Notes: generated by a model not told the origin, from the letters alone. Shown: positions 41,956 to 53,881, numbered from the stretch's first letter. The stretch is 64,000 nucleotides of DNA from Bryopsis sp. KO-2023 (GCA_030272585.1 BSYQ01000003.1:5022001-5086000), one strand, 5' to 3'. Translations and numbers: made by a program.

Positions 41956-42919
41956 GGCGAAAGGCCCTGACATGTGGTATGGTGATCCACATGATGTTCC
42001 CCTCAATGAGTGGCAAGTCCAGTTGCAGACATACTTTGATGTTACTGCAACCAGGGACAGGGAACAGCAGGTACTAGTGGCTGCAGGATGCTTGAGAGGA
42101 GCAGCAGGCACTTGGTGGAGAGGACGGTATGAAGCTGCGATGGCAGGACAGCTGAATCTGCCACAGGACGTTCCAGCTTTGGTGACAGCACTGAGACAGC
42201 AGTTTGGTAAAACGAATGAGAACAAAGACTTCAGGCGGGAATGGTCTCGTCTGAGGCAGGGACGATCTACTGTTGCTGAGTATGTGCATCAGTTCAGAAG
42301 ACTTATGCTGCAAATCAATGACAGCAATGCTGGAGAGCAGCTGTTTCGCTTTGTAGAGGGTCTGAATGACCGTCTGCGAACTAAGGTTGAAATGGAAGAT
42401 CCTGCAGATCTGGAGCGTGCGATAGCACTCGCCGCCACTTGGGAAGGTCCACTTCAGGCGTACCGCAGAGAGGAACGCAGAGGCCACAGTCCCAGGGGCA
42501 GACGTGAAGGATCACGCCAAGACAGATCAAAGAGCAGAGGCCGATCTCACAGCAGAGGCAGATCCTACAGCAGAGGAAGATCGCAGAGTCGAGGTCGCAG
42601 TGCTGGTCGTGGCAGAACTGACGCAGATCGTGATAGGTATACACCACACCAATATACACCACAATTAGGGGACCGCATGGAGGTTGATGGCCTCCAGCGT
42701 AACCGCGTGGGTTTTGATGTTGGTAGAAACCGAAGCGACAGCCGCAGTAAAAGCAGAGGACGCAGTGGTAGTCCTCGCAGACAGAGGCAGAACAGGAGAT
42801 CTGGAGAGAGTACCTCTGCCAGAAGGAGCAGAATGGATGCAGGTCACTCTGCAGCGAATGTTGATTGTTACAACTGCGGCAAGAAAGGACATTTTGCTGC
42901 AGACTGTCAGGAAAACTGA
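41738..42919 (+). CDS. gag: Gag of element E
   Basis: It has 393 residues from the ATG of [15 protein letters not shown]. The capsid region shows [40 protein letters not shown] and [24 protein letters not shown], typical of the Ty3/Gypsy gag family. A basic SRGRS-rich linker follows, and the zinc knuckle [14 protein letters not shown] (about 377-390) ends the protein. The final CAG-GAA-AAC-TGA contains GGAAAAC at the stop, a variant of a slippery site. Confidence 0.93.
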   Translation: MAGQDEQPQIGMPAPDPFDVQGLRQMILDMQEEVQHLRHVAANVNVQMDDAARNAVHNRMAQQQPPAALGRARAKGPDMWYGDPHDVPLNEWQVQLQTYFDVTATRDREQQVLVAAGCLRGAAGTWWRGRYEAAMAGQLNLPQDVPALVTALRQQFGKTNENKDFRREWSRLRQGRSTVAEYVHQFRRLMLQINDSNAGEQLFRFVEGLNDRLRTKVEMEDPADLERAIALAATWEGPLQAYRREERRGHSPRGRREGSRQDRSKSRGRSHSRGRSYSRGRSQSRGRSAGRGRTDADRDRYTPHQYTPQLGDRMEVDGLQRNRVGFDVGRNRSDSRSKSRGRSGSPRRQRQNRRSGESTSARRSRMDAGHSAANVDCYNCGKKGHFAADCQEN

Positions 42920-45900
42920 GGAGGCCAGAGTCTGGAGAGACTGCTGGCCGAGAAATCCTGGCGGAGGAGGATAGAAGTGGAGTGTGGGATGGCCGGTGCA
43001 GCCCACCACACAGAGAGGCTACCAATTGGGGGGTAGCAGGAATTTTAAAGCAGAACTCCAAGGTTGGAGAGCCACGTGTAGCCTCAGCCAAGGAGAAGAA
43101 GAAGAAGAAGAAGATGGAGAACCTTGCAGGTACAGAGCCATGGGTAGCCATACCTGAAGGGGATCCTGCAGTGTCAGTGTTGAATTTTGCAGGTGGAGGG
43201 CCTTGTGTAGCCACATTTGCAGAATGTCTGGTGAAGGATAAAGGGACAACGAAGGAGGGTTGTGGGATGTGTGAAGCCACAACCGCTCTGGTCTCTGAGG
43301 CAGGAGGTGATGAGCCAAGTGAAGCCACACCCAGCCTGCAGGTGATGTCGGGCAGTGCAGGTTTGGGAGGTGTACAGCCTGAACCTGAGCTGCACAATGT
43401 TACTGAGTGTAAAAGTACTGATGGTGATCTGAGGGCAGACACATCAGATTTTTCAGTGAGAGAGGAGCTTGAACAGGGGAAACTTAGTGCAGATTCCCTT
43501 AAGAATGTTTGTTCAAGTGAACCCCCAGTTTTGAAGTTGAGAGGAGTCCAAGGGGGGACTCAAGGATTGTTGAAGACCACAGGGGCTGTGGCAGGTTGTT
43601 TTGCAAGAATTTTGTTAGATAGTGGTGCAACCGACAATTTTGTGTCGAAAGATTGGTTGCTAGAAAATGACATTCAGGCAAAGACTTCGGAGGTGGTTAC
43701 TGAAGTGCAGTTAGCAGATGGCAAGACTTCAGAGAAGGTAGAAAAAGAACTACAGGCCAGTGTCAAGATGGGGAGGTTTGTTTCAGAGGAAAAGATGTAT
43801 GCAGTGACACTAGGCAGGTATGATCTGGTGTTAGGTATGTCTTGGCTGAGTAAACACAACCCTATGATAGATTGGCAGAAGAAGAAATTGGTTTTGCAGA
43901 CACCTCAGGGAGTAGTCAAACTCAGAATGCAGAATGGTAGAATAGAGGATTGCAGTACTGAAGATTTGGATATGATGTCCGCCAAAGAGTTTGCTCGGGC
44001 AGCCCGCAAGGGTATGCCGATGTATTTGGTAAATCTTCGAGAAGTTCAGGAAGAACATTTGATTAATAATGTGGAAAGTACTGATGCAGTAAAAGGCAGT
44101 GTTGCAGAAACCTTGTCAGAGGAAGGAAAAGAGGCAGCTGAGCTAGAAAAACAGATCAGAAAGGAGTTTCAGGATTTGTTTAAAGAGGAACTGCCGCAGG
44201 AGTTACCTCCTGACAGGGGTGTGAATCATAAGATTGAGTTGGTGGAAGGTGCAGAACCAGTAAAAAAGGGGCTTTATAGGGCCAGTTTTGCAGAAAGAGA
44301 AGAACTGAAAAAGCAGTTAGCAGAGCTGCTGAAGCAGGGATTTATCAGACCTAGCAAGTCTCCATGGGGTTCGCCGGTTTTGTTTGTTCCTAAGAAAAAT
44401 GGGAAACTTAGGATGTGTGTGGATTTTCGGGCACTTAACAAACTAACGGTGAAAAATAGGTATCCTATCCCGAGGATAGAGGAGTTGCTGGATCAGATTC
44501 AGGGAGCACGCTGCTTCAGCAAGATTGACCTCTGCTCAGGCTACCATCAGGTGCGGTTGGATCCTGCAGATTGTGAGAAAACGGCCTTCCGCACCAGGTA
44601 TGGCCTTTATGAGTATGTTGTTCTTCCTTTTGGGCTGACAAATGCCCCTGCCACTTTTATGAACACAATGAATCATGTGCTGCATGATTTTCTGGACGTC
44701 TTTTGCATCGTTTACTTGGATGACATCCTGATTTTTAGCAAAGATTGGGCAGAACACAAAGTTCATTTGCGGAAAGTGATGCAGAGATTGAGGGAACAGA
44801 AGTTGTATGCGTCAGCTTCAAAGTGTGAGATCTGCAGAGATCAAGTTGAGTTTCTGGGGCATGAGTTAAGTGCTGCAGGAGTACAGGTGTTGCAGAGCAA
44901 GGTGCAGGTTATCAGAGATTGGCCACCCTTGACATCAGTGAAGGATCTCAGGTCCTTTCTGGGATTGGCAAACTACTACAGGAGGTTCATAAAGGACTTC
45001 TCTGCCAGAGCCAAGCCTTTGACTGCATTACTCAAAAAGGATGCAGAGTGGAAATGGACTGAGACAGAAGCTGCAGCCATGCAGGATATCAAGGAGGCAT
45101 TGATGTCTGCACCAGTACTATTGGTGCCTGACCCAAGTCTGAAGTTTGAAGTCACCACCGATGCTTCGGACTATGCAATAGGAGCAGTCCTAACTCAGGA
45201 CAAGGGACAGGGTCAGCAGCCAGTTGCATTTGAAAGCAGGAAGCTGCAACCTGCAGAACTCAACTATGCTACTCATGAAAAGGAGCTGCTAGCAGTTGTG
45301 CATGCTCTGAAGGTCTGGAGACATTATTTGGATGCACAAGAGTTTGTGGTGCACACCGATCATGCACCCCTCAAGTTTTTGCATACTCAGCCTCACCTGT
45401 CGCAGAGGCAAGCAAGATGGATGGAGACTCTGCAATCTTTCAAGTTCGAGATCAAGTACAGACCAGGCAGAGACAATGTGGTGGCAGATGCTCTGAGCAG
45501 GGCCACACATCAAGTGGAGGAAACAAAGTCTGAAATGAATGCTCAGGCTAGGCTGGAAGTTGCAGAAGGATTCCTGCAACAGGTGCAGACAGCTTATTCC
45601 AAAGATCCACTGTGTCAACAGTTGATCACTGCAAGACACAGACCTGGACATGTAAAATGGGATGGCCGAAGGCTCTGGAGAAGAATTGGGAATGCTTGGA
45701 AATGGTGGATTCCTGAAGCAGATGGGCTCAGGGAGAAAATACTGCATGACTGCCATGAGTCCCCATTGGCAGGACATTTGGGCAGAAGGAAGACCCTTGT
45801 CAGGGTGCAGTTGCATTATTTCTGGCCTCACATCTCCGAGTCAGTGCACAAGTATGTCCGGAATTGCATTTCATGTCAGAGGAATAAGGCTTCTAATCAG

Positions 45901-47052
45901 AGGCCTTTGGGTAAGCTGCAGCCCCTGCCTATTCCTGATGGCAGGTGGACCAGTGTTTCACTTGATTTTGTTGGGCCTTTACCTAGAACTCGAACTGGGT
46001 CAGATTATTTGTTGGTGGTTGTGGATAGGTTCACAAAAATGATCAGACTTATTCCGACAAAGCAGACGGTTACTGCTGCAGGGGTAGCAGATTTATTTTT
46101 CCAGAATGTGGTTCGTTTCTTTGGGTTACCTCAAGAAATTGTTTCTGATCGGGATACTCGTTTCACTAGCAATTTTTGGAGGTCTCTTTGGAAGAAGGCT
46201 GGAACAAGATTGGCAATGTCAAGCAGTTATCATCCTGAGACAGATGGTCAGACTGAAAGGGCTAACAGAACAGTGCAGGAAATTCTGCGCAGTTATGTTG
46301 AACCTGCAGGAACAGATTGGGATCAGCACTTGGCAGCTGCTGAGTTTGCTTACAACTCCAGTGTCAATGCTACTACTGGATTCTCCCCCTTCTACTTGAT
46401 GAATGGGCAGAACCCAAGGACTCCTGCAAGTGCTGTGGCTGTGTCAGCGTGCCCAGCAGTGGATGATTGGTGGACTACTTGGCAATCTGATTTGGAAAAA
46501 TGCAGACACAATATTGCTGCTGCTCAGGCACGTCAACGCCAGGTGGCAGACGAAACCAGGCGGGGAGGGGGCTTTGAGCCAGGCGAAAAAGTTTTTCTGG
46601 CCACAAAAGACTTACCCCTACCTGCAGTGTTGAGCAGAAAGTTGTCAGCAAAGTACTGTGGACCATTTGAGGTTACTGAAAGGCTGTCTGAGGTTGCAGT
46701 CAGGTTGAGACTGCCAGGTCACTGGAGGATACATGATGTCTTTCATGTGTCAAAGCTCAAACCTGCATTTGAAGATCAGGTGGGCAGCTTTCCAGCAAGG
46801 GAGGCACCCAGGTGGCAACCTGAACCTGAGCTTGTGGATGGTCAAGAGGAATATCAGGTGGACAGAATTCTGGCAGACAGAACTGTCAGAGGCAGGAAGC
46901 AGTACCTTGTTCGATGGCAGGGATATGATCAATCTGAGGACACATGGGAACCTACAGAACATTTGCAGAATGCTCGAGATGTACTACGTAACTATCAGCA
47001 AAGGAGTGAAGGGACCGCAATGAGGCGACGTCCTAGTCGGAAAGCACAGTAA
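42865..47052 (+). CDS. pol: Pol polyprotein of element E
   Basis: The open frame has 1395 codons, overlaps gag in the -1 frame and has no early ATG. Order: protease ([11 protein letters not shown], near 250), reverse transcriptase with [12 protein letters not shown] (near 615), RNase H ([31 protein letters not shown]), integrase zinc domain (CHESPLAGH ... CISCQRNK) and core residues in [17 protein letters not shown] and [13 protein letters not shown] chromodomain follows near 1330-1372 ([12 protein letters not shown] ... [17 protein letters not shown]), with a short basic tail. Together these copy the RNA and insert it in chromatin. Intact. Confidence 0.96.
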   Translation: MLQLRQERTFCCRLSGKLRRPESGETAGREILAEEDRSGVWDGRCSPPHREATNWGVAGILKQNSKVGEPRVASAKEKKKKKKMENLAGTEPWVAIPEGDPAVSVLNFAGGGPCVATFAECLVKDKGTTKEGCGMCEATTALVSEAGGDEPSEATPSLQVMSGSAGLGGVQPEPELHNVTECKSTDGDLRADTSDFSVREELEQGKLSADSLKNVCSSEPPVLKLRGVQGGTQGLLKTTGAVAGCFARILLDSGATDNFVSKDWLLENDIQAKTSEVVTEVQLADGKTSEKVEKELQASVKMGRFVSEEKMYAVTLGRYDLVLGMSWLSKHNPMIDWQKKKLVLQTPQGVVKLRMQNGRIEDCSTEDLDMMSAKEFARAARKGMPMYLVNLREVQEEHLINNVESTDAVKGSVAETLSEEGKEAAELEKQIRKEFQDLFKEELPQELPPDRGVNHKIELVEGAEPVKKGLYRASFAEREELKKQLAELLKQGFIRPSKSPWGSPVLFVPKKNGKLRMCVDFRALNKLTVKNRYPIPRIEELLDQIQGARCFSKIDLCSGYHQVRLDPADCEKTAFRTRYGLYEYVVLPFGLTNAPATFMNTMNHVLHDFLDVFCIVYLDDILIFSKDWAEHKVHLRKVMQRLREQKLYASASKCEICRDQVEFLGHELSAAGVQVLQSKVQVIRDWPPLTSVKDLRSFLGLANYYRRFIKDFSARAKPLTALLKKDAEWKWTETEAAAMQDIKEALMSAPVLLVPDPSLKFEVTTDASDYAIGAVLTQDKGQGQQPVAFESRKLQPAELNYATHEKELLAVVHALKVWRHYLDAQEFVVHTDHAPLKFLHTQPHLSQRQARWMETLQSFKFEIKYRPGRDNVVADALSRATHQVEETKSEMNAQARLEVAEGFLQQVQTAYSKDPLCQQLITARHRPGHVKWDGRRLWRRIGNAWKWWIPEADGLREKILHDCHESPLAGHLGRRKTLVRVQLHYFWPHISESVHKYVRNCISCQRNKASNQRPLGKLQPLPIPDGRWTSVSLDFVGPLPRTRTGSDYLLVVVDRFTKMIRLIPTKQTVTAAGVADLFFQNVVRFFGLPQEIVSDRDTRFTSNFWRSLWKKAGTRLAMSSSYHPETDGQTERANRTVQEILRSYVEPAGTDWDQHLAAAEFAYNSSVNATTGFSPFYLMNGQNPRTPASAVAVSACPAVDDWWTTWQSDLEKCRHNIAAAQARQRQVADETRRGGGFEPGEKVFLATKDLPLPAVLSRKLSAKYCGPFEVTERLSEVAVRLRLPGHWRIHDVFHVSKLKPAFEDQVGSFPAREAPRWQPEPELVDGQEEYQVDRILADRTVRGRKQYLVRWQGYDQSEDTWEPTEHLQNARDVLRNYQQRSEGTAMRRRPSRKAQ
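42910..42916 (+). promoter_or_regulatory. Possible -1 frameshift site (element E)
   Basis: GGAAAAC directly precedes the gag TGA, and pol is open in the -1 frame across it. The P-site codon GAA does not re-pair as well as in GGGAAAC, so the site is less canonical than that of element D. Element C has the same seven bases (17203-17209, minus strand). Confidence 0.45.
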
Positions 47053-47109
47053 AAACTGAAGAAGAAAAGGGAGAGTGTTATTTTCTCTTTATCGTTCGCG
47101 TGAGCAGGA

Positions 47110-47958
47110 ATGGTAGACCACGCTCAAGAGACCGAGGATCAGGTGGAACAAGCTTTCAAGTTGTTGAGCTCCAGGGCAGCATCAGCAGCAAATCTGTCCG
47201 CACAGCTTCGGAAAGCAAGAACTGAGTTGCAGGCCGCCCGTGCTGAAAATTATCGTTGGCGCGAGTGGGCAGCGAATATACCAGAAGTGGTGCAAGGGAC
47301 TCAGCTCAGAGATGCAGATGCAGATAAGATCTCAGGAAGAGTAATGGAGTGTGAAGGAAAGTCAGTTGCAGGAAAGGAAAAGGTGGCTGATGTTAAGGAA
47401 GAAGAAGCAGGGTGGTACAGCAATTCTGTTGACAGAATACTTCCAAATCAGACACTGCTACTACCAGAAGTGCAGCTAAACCCTGTGGAAGGGCTGACAG
47501 AGTCAAGCATGGGATGCACTCTGTGTTTCAAGACCTGCAACAGGCCAGTGCACACATTCCCTTGTGGTCAGCACAGGGTCTGCTGCAGATCTGTTTGTTG
47601 GATGAGGATGTGGTATGCCTATGATACCACTATTCAGCTCGATGCCGAGGGAAGGATGCAGGCGAACTGTCCAATTTCTCTGAAGGTAGCAAGTCCAGGA
47701 CCTGCTCAGTTTGGAGAATGTGGATTGTGCAGGATGATAAGGAGACATCCAGGCTTGACAGTCCCTCCAGCAAGAGTCATGACAACACTTCGGATTGCAG
47801 GATTGGAGTTGCCTAAGAGCACTGCAGGAAGAAATCAGACAAACCGTGATGCAGCACCACACCGGATTGTTGAGTGGGAGGTTATACCTTCTAAGAAATC
47901 TGGGTCAGCAAAAAAGAGAAGTCTAGATGAGGTGATCTCTCAGGGTGCAGGTGACTAG
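47110..47958 (+). CDS. Post-pol ORF of element E (RING-like protein)
   Basis: It has 282 residues and starts 57 bases after the pol stop. The N-terminal 70 residues are a predicted coiled coil (AANLSAQLRKARTELQAARA, then YRWREWA). The cysteine/histidine cluster is GCTLCFKT, PCGQHRVCCRSVC, WMRMWY and, about 45 residues on, ECGLC, matching element C residue for residue at the metal-type positions. The region after it, MTTLRIAGLELP with TNRDAAPHRIVEWE, also aligns. No signal peptide or membrane helix. How it is translated is unknown; a subgenomic or spliced mRNA is possible. Confidence 0.82.
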   Translation: MVDHAQETEDQVEQAFKLLSSRAASAANLSAQLRKARTELQAARAENYRWREWAANIPEVVQGTQLRDADADKISGRVMECEGKSVAGKEKVADVKEEEAGWYSNSVDRILPNQTLLLPEVQLNPVEGLTESSMGCTLCFKTCNRPVHTFPCGQHRVCCRSVCWMRMWYAYDTTIQLDAEGRMQANCPISLKVASPGPAQFGECGLCRMIRRHPGLTVPPARVMTTLRIAGLELPKSTAGRNQTNRDAAPHRIVEWEVIPSKKSGSAKKRSLDEVISQGAGD

Positions 47959-48590
47959 TGCAGTTTGCTGCAGGTCACTTGAAGGAATGTTTGGTTTTTA
48001 TTGAAATGTGATTTGCAGTGGGAGCTGCCAGTTCAGGCAGAACATATTAGGCTGATTGAATGAAACTTGGTATATTTCTTGACTTGGTGGAATTTGAAAA
48101 AGAACAATTTTCTGAGGGAGTTATATCATTTTGTTCCTTTTTCTTGAGTGCTTATGGGACAGGCAGAGTATTTTTCAGAGATTCTTAATAAACCTGCCAA
48201 CTAGATACATTTTTGATAGCTGCAACAGAATGTGGTTTATTGCTGCAGCATAATAGTATCCTTTGAGAAGGGACATTTTTACTGATTACTAGAACTTTGT
48301 GGGCTGATGAGCAGTGTTTATTTTGGAAAACTGCTGATCAGTCATTTGACTAATGTTTTCTAATGATTGAGGTTTTTATATGCCAAAGAAGTAGGAAGTT
48401 GCAGAAAACATAAGTTCAAGTGTGCAGCAGGGTTCTTTGGTTGTTGATGTTTTATTAGACCTACAAGGGAGTAGGGTTTGATTTGATGATGAGTTTTCAG
48501 ATCTTTATTGAGCTATGGAATTTCCCTAAAAGGTTGATTTATTTCAGTCAAAGTGCAGTAAGGGGCTACTGCAGTTCAGATGGGGAGGAA
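47959..48590 (+). other. 3' noncoding region and polypurine tract of element E
   Basis: About 630 AT-rich bases without an ORF. AGATGGGGAGGAA (48578-48590) abuts the 3' LTR and is the same tract as in element C. Confidence 0.8.
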
Positions 48591-49063
48591 TGTAGCGAAT
48601 CAGGGTTTCTGACAGCCCTGCAGTACGTCAGCAGGCTTGCTGACAGTCCTGCAGTACTTTAAGTAGGAGGCTGGCTGCCCTGAGGCAGCGTACAGTCAGT
48701 CAGGGTGTGCTGGCAGTGAAGTAGTACGTGGACTACTGAGCTGGCAGCTAGAATGTTCTAGAAGGTCGCTCAGCACCACAGGAATGGCCGTGGGGCTGAG
48801 CTGGGCTCTGATTGAAAGGACTGCAAGGTCTGATGCCTTGCAGCAGTGATGCAGACTGATGTTACAGCCTATGATCAGTTAGGATCAAGGCTGCTAGGGT
48901 ATTCTATAAGTTCTTGGGGTTTGAACGTTCTTGTAACCTTACTTTGGGATTGAACTCCCTTTGTCTCGCTTCCAAGTCGTCTATTCTTTCCCTCCAAGCC
49001 GTTTCAGGCTTGCAGTTCACAGCCGGCAGCCCACAATAGCGGTCTGCAGGCGGATTCACTACA
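48591..49063 (+). repeat. 3' LTR of element E
   Basis: It matches 40672-41144 along its length as far as I can read, and is followed by the TSD TCATA. Confidence 0.95.
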
Positions 49064-49068
49064 TCATA

Positions 49069-49534
49069 CCTCGGATATCACAGAGTGACAGTGCCGACAG
49101 TAAGACTGCTAATACTCTGCGCTGCCATGGGTTGGCGTGCCAGCTATTCGACTTATTCCAACGCATCGATATACAACTATTCCTACGTCATCGACCTCAT
49201 CGGGAGTTAAACCCAACGTGCGAACCACCAGGTCTCACATAGAGCAGCGTGCGAAACGACTGTTTATCAGTGTGAGTTGGTGATCCATTCTTCCGAATCA
49301 TCATCGGGATAAATGTTATATTGCGTGGCAGTACTTCTGCCATGTTCTTTCTAGCCCCGTCACAAAAGAAAACACGCACAAGGGTGAACTGCACAGGAAG
49401 TTCGCGGTAAGGAAAAGCGAAAACGATCAATGCCAGTGCACGATTGACACACATTCTGCAGTGTGGCAATTCGGGAAGTCGATCGATTTTTTTTCATTTT
49501 TTCCATTTTTTTCTTCCCCTTGTGCGCCGTCAAT
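49069..49534. promoter_or_regulatory. Upstream region of the sulfotransferase gene
   Basis: About 465 bases between element E and the sulfotransferase ATG. A T-rich stretch (49487-49520) lies just before the ATG. I see no clear TATA box and no other gene. Confidence 0.4.
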
Positions 49535-50996
49535 ATGCTCAAGAGCTCAGAGTTCGATGATGCGGCATACGCCGCGCAATACAAGGCTGTTGAGGAGTGT
49601 TTCCTCAACTACAAATCACGTATGTCATTTTCAGGCGCCAGGTTTAATTATTTCAAAGAATTCCGCCCGAAACCGAGCGATGTGGTTTTGCTGTCGCCAC
49701 TGAAATGTGGCTCGACATGGACACAGCAGGTGAGTTCCCCTTGAGCAACTCTCTGTCTGACAATTGGGATGAGTGCCCTCTTTGGTATGATGACTTGAGG
49801 AATTCACCATGGCACATCCAAAACATATCAATATACATATCACACAATCATTTGATTCGCAGAAAAAAGGAAAAGATGATGTGCATTCTTATTTCCTGGG
49901 GGCAGGAGGGTTGGGGACACAACTTTGCAAGTGTCAAACAAATGAAAAGAACTCACCAGATGTTTTGTATGGGTGTTGCAAGATCATGCACGGTTTGAGG
50001 TCAAGGGGCAACATGGACTTCGATGATATCAACAGAATGGCTCCGGTTTTGGAACTGGCTCTGGATGATGGCTATGATATCCATGGGGATCAACCATATT
50101 CACCCAGATGTTTTAAAGTCCATCTCTGCTGGGAGGATAGACCCAAAGGTCATAAATACATCATTGTAATCAGGCAAGTGTGATAGAATTGGGTGCTAAA
50201 TGGTTCATCTTTTGAACTACCCGAAAGGGTTTCAAAAAAGGATGGTAAATACAACCAACTGGAAAAGAAAACGAATAGTTGTTCGGAAAGAATGGTCGTC
50301 TGACGCTCCACACACACAAGACGTTTGATTGATGGGGTGGATTGCAGGGATCCCAAGGACTCGTTAGTGTCGCTGCATGAGTTTTTACAAGGCTGGCTTG
50401 TTCCAGATGACACCAACCTGGACATCTTTGCAAAGGTGTTTTATGTGCACCACTCGAAGGATGTTTTTCCTTCGGTCCATGATGCCATTGCATCTTGGTG
50501 GCCTCATCGGCTAGATCCGGACACTCTTTGGCTGCATTACGAGGATTTGAAAGCGCATCTTCCAGCTGTGGTGGAGCTGATTGCAGAGTTCATGGGTTTT
50601 GACACTGGGGACCGAGAGCTGCTGGACATCGCCACGAAACAGGTTGGTCCGCTTTTGTTCTTTCAGCTTTTTGTTGCTGCAAGGCTTGTGAGAATTCTCT
50701 GTTGGGATGATCGGGGATTTGATGGAATGCCACAGGCATCTTACGAGTTCATGAAGGCGCACGAGGATAAATTCAGAACTGAGTTGCGAGGTGTCAGCAC
50801 AGCAACGAACAAAGGGCCATCCAAGGTGAACAAGGGAGTGGGGAACAGGAAACACTTGCTCACAGAAGCAACCAATTTGTGCATGGATGAGGATTGGAAG
50901 AAATTCGTGCAGCCGGTGACTGGGTTTTCCAACTACTCTGACATGAGGGACCACATCAACAGAGAGATGGGCAGGCCCTGGGCAGTTCTAAAATAA
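49535..50996 (+). CDS. Cytosolic-type sulfotransferase
   Basis: My model has four exons: 49535-49729, 49983-50173, 50348-50642 and 50736-50996, joining in phase to 313 residues, normal for the family. The PAPS 5'-phosphosulfate loop is LSPLKCGSTWTQQ (about 53-65) and the 3'-phosphate motif is IRDPKDSLVS from R129. WLHYEDLKAHLP and the C-terminal ATKQASYEFMKAHEDKF block are also typical. It should transfer sulfate from PAPS to a small acceptor; the acceptor cannot be told from sequence. Intron 2 uses a GC donor (AG-GCAAGT); the others are GT-AG. The DNA is not repeat-like, unlike that to its left. Confidence 0.9.
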
Positions 50997-51436
50997 AAGC
51001 TGCACTGATTTGATGTTGGAGGTGGTGATTTTTCGAGAGAAAAACCTTGTCGGATCGTCCCAAAAAGTAGGAAATGTAGGGAGAAGGCTACAGCCTCAAT
51101 TTTGAATCTTGAACACAATCCAAAAAAACGGTGCCTGCTCTGTATCCTGTAGGCCATTGTTGAAAAAAAAGAGAAGGTGGCATGGATTGCTGAGCTGTCA
51201 ATCAATGATCCAAAACTCGAGTTCATCCTGTGTATATCCGCCACAATCAATTGTTTTCTCCTTAAAATTTGAAAAAAACTAACCAACAAACTTTATGAGC
51301 CTTTCCCCATTAAACAAGCTGCAAACACACACAAACACCCGCTATTCTAGAGAGTAACAGAACGAAACCCTTCCCTCCCTTTCTAACCAGCTGAATTCGC
51401 TCAATCTGTCGGGTTGATCCTCATTGTGGAAGAGAA
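50997..51436. other. Convergent spacer
   Basis: About 440 bases between the 3' ends of the sulfotransferase and YIPF6-like genes, which converge. Nothing coding is seen. Confidence 0.5.
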
Positions 51437-53606
51437 TCACATGACAAAAATCATCCAGCCAGCGGACATATAGAGCAGCACCACTGGAAACACCGCCAGG
51501 GCTCGACGCCTTGGAAAAAAAACAAACAAAAAAACACCACTTGAGACCTTGTGGAAATAGATAAACACATATATACATCACAGTGTCAGAAGACTGGCCC
51601 CAGATGGCCCACAGTTCATGATTATGAACTATGATTATGAATTATTATTATTTTGAATTATGATTTTGGTTGACTAATCTATCTGTCCTAAAAATACAGT
51701 AGACAAACGTGAGCTGAGTTCACATCAAGAATTCAAGACCACCTCTTGAATAGACTAAAGATTCATTTGCAAAAACAAAAACAAAAATTTACAATTTCAG
51801 TACAGATTATGACAGGGATGGAGGCCATATCATATCGGCAACGATACATAGATATAAAAAATATATAATACAAAAATCGGTGCCCTCCCACAGCCGAAAA
51901 CCAGTTGTTTCAACTACGGGACCTGTTTGAGGCTTCAAGTCGATGCAGAAAATTGTTTATTTTCTGCCATTTTTTTTTTTCTTCAGATTTTCTTACGTTA
52001 TGGGCACTGATTCTGCGGCGAACGGAACGGCCGCATACGTAGACCACACCAAAGCAAGAATCACAACAATGAATCGTACAATCTGCAAAAACCACCACAA
52101 ATCAATTTTTCTTTTTTTCTCTTGTATGTGAAACCAATAATAGGTTTGTCTCAAAAAGTTCAGATTTATCCGACCAAAAAAAAAAAAGAGAAAAAAAGGG
52201 GGGAAGAACAATTAGAGGAAGAAAAAAATCTCTTCTGAATCCGAACACATTGATGAGTGCCGATCCAAATTTCGGCCTGTATAAACACTGGAAACATTCA
52301 TGCACTTCCCCCCCCCCCTTTTTTCTTTCTTTCTGAAAAGGGAAATGACATGTGGGCTCACCGCTGGGGAAAATGCAGAGATGATTGCAGCGACATCCAG
52401 CGGGAACAAACAATACCCAAGCAGGCACAAGGACTGAAAAAAGACGATGGTCCCCCCAAGCAGAACGATGTTCAGAGTCAAAACCAAGGCTCCGCACCCC
52501 AACACTGAAAAAACCACCTGGCATGGAAAAACAACAGCATCAAAGACCAAGGAAGAACGAACATCCATACTTTATTCTTCAAAGTCCTGATAATTTTTAT
52601 ATCTAGAAAATAAAAAAAAAAAAAAATAAATAAATAAAAAATGAAGCAAAATGCCAAAGGTTGGATGTATGACTGTCGAGAATCTGTTGGTGCTTGTTTT
52701 TTTGCATTGGCACTACGGATCATTATACTTGGATGGGTTCGGATGGGTTGCTGTGCACATTGTGTTTTTTCAAGTTTTATTCACAACAAAACTCAAAAAG
52801 AGATATACAAGACATCGACATTTTTTAGATGTCGACCCGTACCGGAAACACTTTGTTTGCGTCCTGCTCAGAATTCGACACTAGCACAAGTGCCAGGATC
52901 AACACGAAAATCTGAAGACACAGCCAAGAAAGGGAGTTTGTTTTACAAGAACACCACAAAGGGAGCAATTGATGCTTCGGTGAATGTCTTCCATTGAAAA
53001 TGTTTTTAAAATGAAAATGTCATGTGAGGTTTCTTTCATCGGTCGACCTTTTTGGCAATAAAACCTGCTAAGGTGTTATCGAGGGTTTGAGACTCGTCCA
53101 TGCAAGATTTTACATCAAGTTAATATATATATGCTTATACATCCATGTCCTTGGACAAAAAATCAGCTTCCAAGCAGCTTGTGTTTTCCCTTCTTTGGGC
53201 GACCTTACCAGGGGCCCCCACAGATCCCAGTTTCGCAAGGACCTGGTTCGGTCAGTCCCCACGTTGAACGGGAACAACACGATCCTCAAGTTTTTGCCAA
53301 TGCGAACGAAATCACGTTTTATGGTCTCTGACAGCGGCTCGTCGAGGGTGTTTTCGAGGAAACCCGAGTTGCCGAAGCCCGTCGGAGCAGACGTCGATGG
53401 GACAGCGTCGTAGGCGGGGCCTCCCGTCGATACAGGGACCACAGGGGCTTCCCCAAACAGCTACGAGAAACCGAAAAGAGCAAAAGTTTATGAAAGAATT
53501 CAATAATTCGGATCTACAGAGGGAGCTCTCGAGGAGTGCGTGGGGGAGATCCGACCGACAAGGTGCCTACTTTGGCCACATCGTCTTCCTGACCGCTCTT
53601 CGCCAT
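51437..53606 (-). CDS. YIPF6-like Golgi membrane protein
   Basis: My model has six exons on the minus strand: 53606-53571, 53460-53209, 52911-52843, 52517-52362, 52082-51997 and 51509-51437. All introns are GT-AG, phases join, and the product is 223 residues (animal YIPF6 is about 236). The cytosolic N-terminus ends in the family signature RNWDLWGPL (about 88-96). Membrane segments follow, including [16 protein letters not shown] (about 145-160), [13 protein letters not shown] and a final [21 protein letters not shown]. Yip1-domain proteins sit in the early secretory pathway and act with Rab GTPases and vesicle coats. The short first exon (12 codons) is the least certain. Confidence 0.88.
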
Positions 53607-53881
53607 CTTTGGCTTACAGAAGGGTTCGGTGAAACAGGAACGTTCTCTTAGTCGTCAAGCTTCTTTTCGACTTTTGGCCAGCAAACGAGGTCCAAACGCG
53701 CGTCCAAACAAAACATCGCATTTTGCATTAAACCTCTCATCAACTAGGAAATGAGAACGATTTCTGCAGGATGACCAGATGCTGGAGCTTGCACGCTCGC
53801 TGACGACCAGAGACGTCAAACCCTCCCCACACACAACACTCTTTCCCATCTTTCTTCCCTTGTCGAGAATAGCTCGACACG
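53607..53881. promoter_or_regulatory. Shared divergent promoter region
   Basis: Only 275 bases separate the start codons of the YIPF6-like (minus) and DNAAF1 (plus) genes. Both promoters must lie here or within the first introns or exons. I cannot point to a specific element. Confidence 0.6.

Larger units (their letters stand above)
40672..49063 (+). mobile_element. Chromovirus element E, intact
   Basis: This 8.4-kb Ty3/Gypsy element has 473-bp LTRs that look identical and the TSD TCATA (40667-40671 and 49064-49068). The order is LTR, PBS, pre-gag ORF, gag, pol with chromodomain, RING-like ORF, noncoding tail, PPT and LTR. No frame is broken and every catalytic motif is present. It shares gene order and most protein sequence with element C but has a different LTR. 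It is the best candidate here for an active retrotransposon. Confidence 0.95.

Noticed and set aside
47110-47958. Envelope-like gene of element E
   Set aside because: It is in the position of an env gene, but there is no signal peptide, no membrane helix and no glycoprotein-like feature.
52102-52524. 140-codon minus-strand ORF as a separate gene
   Set aside because: It overlaps YIPF6-like exons 3 and 4 in another frame and reads through their intron.
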